This document shows positions 23,025-29,510 of a stretch of DNA of 64,000 nt, piece after piece. Source of the stretch: JAXGXJ01 sp040772905. GTDB taxonomy: Bacteria; Actinomycetota; Thermoleophilia; RBG-16-64-13. The stretch is from the NCBI GenBank assembly GCA_040772905.1, contig JAXGXJ010000004.1, positions 1-64,000 on the forward strand, given 5' to 3'. The notes under the pieces were generated by a model that saw only the letters and a program-made list of their open reading frames with translations, made no database searches and was not told where the DNA came from. Positions within the stretch are counted from its first letter, which is position 1. Every line of letters starts with the position of its first letter. The position numbers and the translations under genes are program-made.

Positions 23025-23888
23025 TCATCCCTTCCTTGCTGAGTAGTCCGCCTCCCCCGAGCCGGCGGACCTGCCCGGCAGACTGGGCGGTGAACCCGAG
23101 ACGGTAATCGTAGCCGACCGATCTGGATCGACCGCGCTCCGAGACACAGGGCGTAGCCGTCCGTGGGTCTCGAACCACCACATCCCCGCGATACCGATCA
23201 CCATCAGGACGATACTGATCCATTGCTGCTGGGTGAGGTCCAGAGCCACCACGGGATTCGTACGGATGAACTCCACCAAGAACCTCTCCACGCCGGCCAG
23301 CAGCAGGTAGGCGAAGATAAGTCCGCCCTCCCGCTTGAACCCCGGCGAGATGACCCACACGATAAGCACGAAGATGACCAGCGAGGCTGCGCTCTCGTAG
23401 AGCTGGGTGGGATGGACCTCCACCGTCGTGGGCGGTACGCCCTCCGGGAACGACATGCCCCAGGGCAGGTCGGTGGGGATGCCGTAGTCGTCACCCCTCA
23501 AGAAGCAGCCTATCCGGCCCACGGCGTATCCCACGGCTACCGCAGGCGCGCCGGCGTCCATCACAGCCGCAAGCCGTTGCCGAGAGAGCATAGTGACGAT
23601 CACCACCGCGACGACGGCTCCGAACAGACCGCCGAACCAGACCAACCCTCCCCCGCTCAGCAGATTCTGCGGCCACTCGTAGGGATGGATGATGAGATAG
23701 TGGATCTTCGCTCCCAGCAGCCCACCGATGACGGCGGCTATGAGCAGACCGTAGATGAAGTCTGGCTTGACCGCGCGCTTCTTGAACTGCCAGTAGGCCA
23801 CCGCGCCCGCGACCAGGAAGGCGAGGGCCAGCATCACACCGAACGAATTCACTGTGAAGCCACCGATGTGGAACAACTCAGGGTACAT
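23025..23888 (-). CDS. lgt: Prolipoprotein diacylglyceryl transferase
   Basis: Membrane enzyme transferring diacylglycerol to the lipobox Cys of prolipoproteins, the first step of lipoprotein maturation. GGGLVWFGGLFGAV and the signature GRIGCFLRGDDYG with the essential Arg residues are present, as is VEVHPTQLYES. There are about seven hydrophobic helices across 287 residues, then a hydrophilic tail of ~35 residues. It is directly upstream of a TlpA-like lipoprotein gene, and the window encodes many lipoproteins. Confidence 0.95.
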   Translation of the reverse strand: MYPELFHIGGFTVNSFGVMLALAFLVAGAVAYWQFKKRAVKPDFIYGLLIAAVIGGLLGAKIHYLIIHPYEWPQNLLSGGGLVWFGGLFGAVVAVVIVTMLSRQRLAAVMDAGAPAVAVGYAVGRIGCFLRGDDYGIPTDLPWGMSFPEGVPPTTVEVHPTQLYESAASLVIFVLIVWVISPGFKREGGLIFAYLLLAGVERFLVEFIRTNPVVALDLTQQQWISIVLMVIGIAGMWWFETHGRLRPVSRSAVDPDRSATITVSGSPPSLPGRSAGSGEADYSARKG

Positions 23889-23959
23889 GCCGCCCCTTCA
23901 AGCCGGTGTGCGTGGGAGCAGAGTATCGCACGAGCACCAGACGCTGCGGCCAGACAGCT

Positions 23960-23994
23960 TCGAGGCCGCAGGCGCTGCGCGCCTGCGGCCTCGA
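23960..23994 (-). terminator. Long perfect GC hairpin after fmdB-like gene
   Basis: A 15-bp perfect stem (23960-23974 with 23980-23994) closes a 5-nt loop in the 150-nt gap between the FmdB-type gene and lgt. No U-tract follows on either strand. It most likely ends the trxA transcript or stabilises its 3' end. Confidence 0.55.
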
Positions 23995-24038
23995 CGAATG
24001 CACGAGAAGTGAGGACCGCACGGGCCCTGTCAGCCTGC

Positions 24039-24269
24039 TCAGCTGAAGCCCGAGCGGGGCGTGCAACCCGCGCTGGGCGCACACCGCCCGGTGTCTTGGC
24101 AGGAAGCGCCGGTCGCAAGACCGGTGATCCCCCCAAAACCGGTGAAACGCTGCTCTACATCACGGCTGCCACAGTCGGGACACACCTTGGCCTCGTCTTT
24201 GAGGAAGCCCAAGACGAACACCTCGAAATCGTGCCCGCAGGAAGAACAGCGAAGGTCGTAGGAAGCCAT
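24039..24269 (-). CDS. FmdB/CxxC_CxxC_SSSS-family zinc ribbon protein
   Basis: A 76-residue protein beginning MASYDLRCSSCGHDFEV, with a second knuckle CPDCGSRDVEQRF. This is the putative regulatory-protein zinc ribbon family seen in FmdB. Three further Cys residues lie in the C-terminal tail (SCQDTGRCAPSAGC), which could bind another metal or act in redox. The ATG overlaps the stop of the preceding thioredoxin-fold gene by one base (TGATG), so translation is probably coupled. The exact role of the family is unknown. Confidence 0.85.
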   Translation of the reverse strand: MASYDLRCSSCGHDFEVFVLGFLKDEAKVCPDCGSRDVEQRFTGFGGITGLATGASCQDTGRCAPSAGCTPRSGFS

Positions 24270-24625
24270 CAGCCCTGCCCCTTCGGCCGGTCGGCGAACG
24301 GCTGGACGCCCAACGACGCCAGTTGCTCCTCGACCCAATAGACGCTGATGGCAGCCGGGGACTTGATCTCGTCGCCCACCAAGACCAGAGGCAACCGGTC
24401 ACCCCTCGACACCGCCTCTACCAGAACCGGGTACTCATCGAGCTCGTGATCGTCCACATCCACATAACGCAGCGGGATGGCTCCATCGAGCCGACGCCGC
24501 AGATCCTGGTTCAGATAACCGACTATCTCTTCCAGAGATAGCGTGGGCCGTCAGCCACCGCCCGAGCGCATGGCATCCATGCGCCGCGAGCCCACCATCA
24601 CCAACTGAGTGGAGGTCGCTTCCAT
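24269..24625 (-). CDS. YuzD-like thioredoxin-fold protein, candidate selenoprotein
   Basis: An ORF of 118 codons from an ATG with AAGGAG 8 nt upstream (24625) is interrupted once, by TGA at residue 25. Before it is a beta-strand-like TQLVMVGSRRMDAMRSGGG; after it comes RPTLSLEEIVGYLNQDL (helix 1), IPLRYVDVDD (strand 2), and LPLVLVGDEIKSPAAISVYW with the cis-Pro of a thioredoxin fold. From memory the layout matches YuzD-type (DUF1462) proteins, whose CxxC lies exactly here. The TGA aligns with the second Cys, and the first is Gly (GGGU). A perfect hairpin follows at bSECIS distance. If the TGA were a true stop, the downstream piece (GTG at 24463) would lack the redox site. It lies between trxA and the FmdB-type gene. 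Confidence 0.75.
24523..24541 (-). promoter_or_regulatory. Candidate bacterial SECIS hairpin of the YuzD-like gene
   Basis: In RNA sense CTATCTCT-GGA-AGAGATAG is a perfect 8-bp stem with a 3-nt loop beginning GG. The loop begins 17 nt after the TGA at 24553-24551. Geometry and loop type match the element in the nearby TlpA-like gene. Confidence 0.72.
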
Positions 24626-24649
24626 GTGTGTCTCTCCTTGCGGGGCCGC

Positions 24650-24973
24650 CTAGGCCAGCCCGAATTCCGCCTCGTAGTCCTTCTGGCTGCGAGCACCGAT
24701 GAGCTGGGCCTTCTGCTGACCACCCTCGAACATCATCACGGTGGGGATGCTCATGATCCCGTACCGGGCAGCCAATTCCTGGTTCTCATCCACGTTCACC
24801 TTGACCACTGCCACTTTGTCGCCGTGATCGGCGGCCAACTTTTCCAGCACCGGGGCGACCATACGGCACGGCCCGCACCAAGGCGCCCAGAAATCGACAA
24901 CCACGGGGGTGGTGGAGGTGGAGACTATCTGGTCGAAACCCTGGGTGTTGACTTCCTGCACTGCCCCGCTCAT
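24650..24973 (-). CDS. trxA: Thioredoxin
   Basis: General cytosolic disulfide reductase of 107 residues with the classical active site DFWAPWCGPCRMVAPVLEKL and cis-Pro loop MSIPTVMMFEGG. The ATG at 24973 has AAGGAG 6 nt upstream; a longer reading frame upstream adds residues unlike thioredoxin. It is the first gene of a minus-strand redox group (trxA, YuzD-like selenoprotein candidate, FmdB-type). Confidence 0.95.
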   Translation of the reverse strand: MSGAVQEVNTQGFDQIVSTSTTPVVVDFWAPWCGPCRMVAPVLEKLAADHGDKVAVVKVNVDENQELAARYGIMSIPTVMMFEGGQQKAQLIGARSQKDYEAEFGLA

Positions 24974-25073
24974 GTTGCTCTCCTTGTCTCGGATGCGCGA
25001 CCGATGGACTATCTCATATTCTAGCCGGTGCGACGGATGCACTGAGTGCGACCGTGGCTCCTCGCGCTGTTAT

Positions 25074-25089
25074 ATACCTAGGGGGGTAT
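25074..25089. promoter_or_regulatory. Palindromic ATACC-N6-GGTAT site, CsoR-like operator candidate
   Basis: ATACCTAGGGGGGTAT lies between the divergent trxA and metallo-hydrolase genes. An inverted ATACC/GGTAT pair around a G/C-run centre resembles operators of CsoR/CstR-family repressors (copper or persulfide sensing). On the minus strand it abuts TATAAC, a possible trxA -10 box. No csoR-like gene was seen in the window. Confidence 0.35.
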
Positions 25090-25139
25090 TCTACCAGCTA
25101 CGCCGCATGGCGTCCACCCGAGCCCGGCACAGTCGCTTA

Positions 25140-25169
25140 TTGTTACCCCTCTTCGCAATCGGCTAACCT
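25140..25169 (+). promoter_or_regulatory. Candidate promoter of the metallo-hydrolase gene
   Basis: TTGTTA (25140-25145) and TAACCT (25164-25169), 18-nt spacing, with the ATG 37 nt downstream. Confidence 0.4.
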
Positions 25170-25205
25170 AGTCGTCATGCGACAGCTGCCACAGGAGGCG
25201 ATCAC

Positions 25206-25862
25206 ATGCGACTCACCTACTACGGCCACGCTTCTTTCCTAGTAGAGACTCGCGCCGGTACCCGCGCGATCCTCGACCCTTACATCCACGGCTGTTACGA
25301 CGGGGCGGTCCGCTACGACACCATCACCGACGCAGCCGACGTGGTGATAGCCAGTCACGAGCACCCCGACCATTGCGGGTTCGATTCTATTGCCGGAGAG
25401 CCTCTCACCCTCATGCAGCCACAGGCCGAGTCGATCGGCGACCTCCAGATAACGGGCATCCCGGTCGCCCACGACGAGAGCGGCGGTGCGGAGAGGGGCG
25501 GCAACACCATCATCACCCTCGACGACGGCGATGTGCGCGTGGTGCATCTGGGTGACCTGGGCCATCCGCTGGACGATGCCACCGTAGCCGCCATCGGCAG
25601 AGTGGACGTGCTGTTGATCCCGGTGGGCGGTTTCTTCACCATCGATCATGCCCAGGCTGCTGATGTTGTCGAACTGCTGCAGCCCTCCCTGGTCGTACCC
25701 ATGCATTACAAGACCGACAAGATAGACTTCCCCATCGCGGGGGTAGACGCTTTCCTGGCCGGACAGAGCCGCGTGGAACGCAAAGAGTCTTCGGTGGTGG
25801 AGGTGACAGCCGCCACCCTGCCCAAGGAGCGCACCGTGATGGTGCTCTCCCCTCGCAACTGA
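25206..25862 (+). CDS. Metallo-beta-lactamase fold hydrolase (UlaG/YtkL-like)
   Basis: A 218-residue MBL-fold protein starting with MRLTYYGHASFLVET. Metal ligands are visible in SHEHPDHCGFD (HxHxDH-like), HLGDLGH (Asp bridging ligand) and VVPMHYKTDK (final His). These metal-dependent hydrolases include L-ascorbate-6-phosphate lactonases and many uncharacterised members. The substrate cannot be told. CACAGGAGG precedes the ATG, and the gene is divergent from trxA. Confidence 0.85.
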   Translation: MRLTYYGHASFLVETRAGTRAILDPYIHGCYDGAVRYDTITDAADVVIASHEHPDHCGFDSIAGEPLTLMQPQAESIGDLQITGIPVAHDESGGAERGGNTIITLDDGDVRVVHLGDLGHPLDDATVAAIGRVDVLLIPVGGFFTIDHAQAADVVELLQPSLVVPMHYKTDKIDFPIAGVDAFLAGQSRVERKESSVVEVTAATLPKERTVMVLSPRN

Positions 25863-25890
25863 GCACGAGCCGAGTAGGAGGGCCGTAGCC

Positions 25891-28773
25891 ATCTCACCAG
25901 AGCCTGGAGCCTCCACACCCAAGGAGACCGCGAGCAAGACCGCCAAGCCGGCCAAGCGCGGCCGCATACTCAAGCTGAAGCCCGGCCCGCTGCGCCGGGC
26001 CGTCATCATCGCCATCATCCTCGTCATCGTCCTGGGGGTGGGCGGGTTCCTTTCGCGCATCTGGACCGAGCTGCTCTGGTACCAAGAGGTGGGCTACACC
26101 ACGGTCTTCTGTACCCCAGTGTGGGCCCGGGTCGTGGTGGGCCTGTTCTTCGCCGCCGTCTTTTTCGTCATCCTCTACGGGAGTCTCTACGCCGCCCGCC
26201 GGCTTTCGCCCAGACTCCTCGCGGCCCGCACTGCGCCCACGCCCACGACAGGGGACGCGACAGGAGACGCGAGCATCGACACCAAGCCGCGCAGACGGTG
26301 GCCCGGCCGCCTGATGCTCATCGTGGCCGCCGTCCTGGCCGTCTTGGTGGGCATCATCTACGCCTCGCGCTGGGAGCAGGTGTTCCTGTTCCTCAACCGC
26401 AGCGCCTCCGGCTACACCGACCCGGTGTTCGGCAAAGACGCCTCCTTCTATATCTTCACCCTGCCCGTGTGGAAGATGCTGGTGGATTTCGTAGGCATCG
26501 CCCTGGCGGTGACGTTCGTGTTCACGGGCTTGGTCTACCTGCTCGACCGGGCCATGGTCCTCAACGCCAAGAACCGGGTCTCGTTCGCTCCCCATGTGAA
26601 GGCTCACATGTCGGTGATCTTGGCTTTGGCTATGGTGGCGAAGGCCGGCGACTACATGATCCAGTCGTGGTCGCTGAACCTCAGCCAGAACGGGGTGGTG
26701 TTCGGCGCCGGCTACACGGACGTGAACGCGCGCCTGCCCGTCCTGCACTTCCTGGCCATCGTGTCGCTGGTGGCGGCCGTGATCTTCCTGGCCAACATCC
26801 GCTACCGCGGCTGGCGGCTGCCCATCATCGCCATCCTCATCATGATCCTCACCTGGGCCATCGGCGGGAAGGCCTATCCGGCCATCATCCAGCAGTACCG
26901 CGTGACCCCCAACGAGATCTCTGCGGAGAGTCCCTACATCGCCAACAACATCGAGGCGACCCGCTGGGCCTTCGGTCTGAGCGACATACGGAGCGTCGCT
27001 TCCAGCGCAGCGGACGACCTCACGGCCGACGACATCCGCAACAATACGGCCACCATCGAGAACATCCGCCTTTGGGAACCGCGCCCGGCTCTCTCCACCT
27101 ACTCACAGATCCAGGAGATACGGCTCTACTATTCCTTCCAGGACGTCGACGTCGACCGCTACACCATCGACGACAAGTATCGCCAGGTGCTCATCAGCGC
27201 CCGCGAACTCGACCAGAGCCAGTTGCAGGAGCAGTCTCAGACCTGGGTCAACCAGCGCCTCACCTACACGCACGGCTACGGGTTCGTGCTCAGCCCGGTG
27301 AACGAAGCAGGATCCGACGGCCTGCCCGTGCTCATGGTCAAAGACATACCGCCGCGCACCGACACCGACCTCAAGATCACGCGGCCGGAGATCTACTACG
27401 GCGAACTGGGCAACGAGTACGTGGTGGTGGGTACCACCAGCCCCGAGTTCGACTATCCTCAGGGTGACAGCAACGCCACCGCCAGCTACGTGGGCAAGGG
27501 TGGGGTCCCCATGGGGAACAGGCTGAAACAGGCCGCGTTCGCCTTCCGCTTCGGCGACAGCAAGCTCATGTTCTCAAGCTCGTTCACCGACCAGTCGCGC
27601 ATCATGTACCGCAGGACGCTCAAGGAGCGCGTGGAGGCTCTCGCGCCGTTCCTCACCTACGACAGCGATCCCTATCTGGTGCTCAGAGACGACGGGTCCT
27701 TGGTGTGGATGTGGGACGCCTACACGTCCAGCGACCGCTTCCCCTACTCGCAGCCGCGGGAGGATGGCACCAACTACCTGCGCAACCCCATCAAGGTGGT
27801 CATCGACGCCTACGACGGCGACGTGACCCTCTATCAGGTCGACCCGGACGATCCCATCGCCAGCGCCTGGGGCGCCATCTACGAGGGCCTCTTCACTCCG
27901 TTCGAGCAGATGCCGCCCGACCTTCGCGCCCACATGCGCTATCCGGAGGACATGTACAAGACCCAGGCCGAGGTGCTGAGCATCTATCACATGACCAACC
28001 CGCAGATCTTCTACAACAAGGAAGACGTGTGGGAGATCCCTACCGAGATGTACGGCAAGGAAGAGATACCGGTGGTGCCCTACTATGAGGTGCTGGCGCT
28101 GCCCGGTGAGACCCAGCCCGAGTTCGCCCTCCTGCAACCGTTCTCGCCGCTCAGCAAGAAGAACCTGGCTTCGTTACTGGTGGCCCGTCAGGACGGCGAG
28201 CGCTACGGCGAGTTGGTGCTCGTGGACTTCCCCAAGGATAAGTTGGTGTTCGGTCCCTCCCAGGTGGAAGCCCGTATCACCAACGACCCCGTGGTCTCCT
28301 CACAGCTCACGCTGTGGGACCAGGCCGGCAGCGAGGTCATACGTGGCAACCTGCTGGTGGTGCCGATCAATGATTCGGTGATGTACTTCGAGCCGTTGTA
28401 CCTGCAGGCGCAGCAGAGCCCCATCCCAGAGCTGACGAGGGTGATCATCAGCTACGGGGACAAGGTGGTCATGGAGCCCAGCATCATCGATGGACTCGTG
28501 GCCGTCTTCGGCGAGGACGCGAGGCCGGGGACCACCAGCACCACCGCCCCCAGCACGACCACGACGGCGCCGCCCAGCACGACCAGCACCACCGTCCCGA
28601 GCGGCCCCACCACCACCCTCAGCCGTGATGCCCAGGCCCTCATCGAACAGGCCAACCAGTACTACCAAGCCGCACTCGAGGCACAGCAGCGCGGTGACTG
28701 GGCAGAGTATGGCCGGCAGATCGAGGAGTTGGGCAAAGTCTTGGAGGCGCTGGAGGCTCTGCAGCAGCAGTAG
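25891..28773 (+). CDS. UPF0182 family membrane protein, apparent non-canonical (ATC) start
   Basis: A large membrane protein with about seven N-terminal helices and a big extracytoplasmic domain (for example YHMTNPQIFYNKEDVWEIPT and DIPPRTDTDLKITRPEIYYG), typical of UPF0182. It ends with a Thr/Ser/Pro linker and an ~45-residue coiled-coil tail rich in Gln/Glu. The first helix (RRAVIIAIILVIVLGVGGFL) lies upstream of the only in-frame GTG (26038), which would cut it in two. Back to the in-frame TGA at 25837 there is no ATG, GTG or TTG. AGGAGG at 25876-25881 precedes GTA (25885) and ATC (25891) in frame; ATC at 9-nt spacing is my best guess, giving 960 residues. Function unknown. Confidence 0.85.
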   Translation: MSPEPGASTPKETASKTAKPAKRGRILKLKPGPLRRAVIIAIILVIVLGVGGFLSRIWTELLWYQEVGYTTVFCTPVWARVVVGLFFAAVFFVILYGSLYAARRLSPRLLAARTAPTPTTGDATGDASIDTKPRRRWPGRLMLIVAAVLAVLVGIIYASRWEQVFLFLNRSASGYTDPVFGKDASFYIFTLPVWKMLVDFVGIALAVTFVFTGLVYLLDRAMVLNAKNRVSFAPHVKAHMSVILALAMVAKAGDYMIQSWSLNLSQNGVVFGAGYTDVNARLPVLHFLAIVSLVAAVIFLANIRYRGWRLPIIAILIMILTWAIGGKAYPAIIQQYRVTPNEISAESPYIANNIEATRWAFGLSDIRSVASSAADDLTADDIRNNTATIENIRLWEPRPALSTYSQIQEIRLYYSFQDVDVDRYTIDDKYRQVLISARELDQSQLQEQSQTWVNQRLTYTHGYGFVLSPVNEAGSDGLPVLMVKDIPPRTDTDLKITRPEIYYGELGNEYVVVGTTSPEFDYPQGDSNATASYVGKGGVPMGNRLKQAAFAFRFGDSKLMFSSSFTDQSRIMYRRTLKERVEALAPFLTYDSDPYLVLRDDGSLVWMWDAYTSSDRFPYSQPREDGTNYLRNPIKVVIDAYDGDVTLYQVDPDDPIASAWGAIYEGLFTPFEQMPPDLRAHMRYPEDMYKTQAEVLSIYHMTNPQIFYNKEDVWEIPTEMYGKEEIPVVPYYEVLALPGETQPEFALLQPFSPLSKKNLASLLVARQDGERYGELVLVDFPKDKLVFGPSQVEARITNDPVVSSQLTLWDQAGSEVIRGNLLVVPINDSVMYFEPLYLQAQQSPIPELTRVIISYGDKVVMEPSIIDGLVAVFGEDARPGTTSTTAPSTTTTAPPSTTSTTVPSGPTTTLSRDAQALIEQANQYYQAALEAQQRGDWAEYGRQIEELGKVLEALEALQQQ

Positions 28774-28798
28774 TCAGGAGGACAGACTTGGCAAGACA

Positions 28799-28825
28799 CG
28801 CGCCGCATGCGCAGCATGCGGCGCG
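28799..28825 (+). terminator. Perfect 12-bp hairpin after the UPF0182 gene
   Basis: CGCGCCGCATGC-gca-GCATGCGGCGCG lies 26 nt after the stop codon. The stem is perfect, but no U-tract follows. A second, shorter hairpin (CCGCACC/GGTGCGG) lies about 30 nt further on. No CIRCE or HspR-type repeat was found in the rest of this ~230-nt gap before the small heat-shock gene. Confidence 0.55.
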
Positions 28826-29001
28826 TCGCCGTTGGACAGCTGCGCGCTGCCCCGCACCTCCAGGGTGCGGACCGGTCGGACCTCTGCGCGCTGGACGCCG
28901 GCCGCCCCGGTTTGGCGGCGGCACGATGAGGCAATACACTTACGTACGAACACACAAGCGTAAACGTAAACACAGACAAACCACGTCCAGACGAGGTCAC
29001 G

Positions 29002-29508
29002 GTGGAACCCAAACGCAAGAACGATCCGCCCGCTTTCCCCGGCCTGCAGAACGACGTCGACAGGATGTTCCTGGAGTTGCTGCGCGGCGAGCGGGCACGA
29101 CGCTACGGCGGTGTCGCCGTACGCCCCAACGCAGACGTGTACTTCGACAGCCGGCGCAAAGTCCTCGTGGTGAGACTGGAGTTGGCGGGCATAGATCCCA
29201 CCGCCATCGACCTGGAGGTCGACAACGGAGTGTTGCGCGTGAGCGGCACGCGCCTCGACAGCAAGCATCCCGACGCCGTCTACCAGCAGATGGAGATCAG
29301 CTACGGCCGCTTCGAGCGGGTGGTACCCCTGCCTCCGGAAGTGGACGCCGGCCAGGCATCGGCCGACTACAGCAACGGGTTCTTGGAGATCGTCCTCCCC
29401 CTGAGGCGCCGCGGACGCAGACGCATCGAGATCAGCGCGAACGAGACCGGAGAGGACATCCCCAGCGTGGCCGAGCACGTCCAGCCCTCAGATGAAGGGG
29501 GGCGCTGA
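29002..29508 (+). CDS. Hsp20/alpha-crystallin small heat-shock protein
   Basis: ATP-independent holdase chaperone of 168 residues. The alpha-crystallin domain spans about residues 40-140: VRPNADVYFDSRRKVLVVRL, GIDPTAIDLEVDNGVLRVSG, and ADYSNGFLEIVLPL, which carries the family's GxLxI-like strand. It starts at GTG. Its TGA is 2 nt before the lon ATG, so the two are likely cotranscribed, linking a holdase with a protease. Confidence 0.93.
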   Translation: MEPKRKNDPPAFPGLQNDVDRMFLELLRGERARRYGGVAVRPNADVYFDSRRKVLVVRLELAGIDPTAIDLEVDNGVLRVSGTRLDSKHPDAVYQQMEISYGRFERVVPLPPEVDAGQASADYSNGFLEIVLPLRRRGRRRIEISANETGEDIPSVAEHVQPSDEGGR

Positions 29509-29510
29509 CG

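Noticed and set aside
24269..24463. Annotating only the 64-codon piece downstream of the TGA as the gene
   Set aside because: It would start in the middle of the fold and lack the redox site, has a weaker start, and ignores the SD-supported ATG at 24625 in the same frame.
28774..29001. CIRCE or HspR (HAIR) control element before hsp20
   Set aside because: Neither TTAGCACTC-N9-GAGTGCTAA nor CTTGAGT-N7-ACTCAAG is present; only GC hairpins that look like terminators are found.
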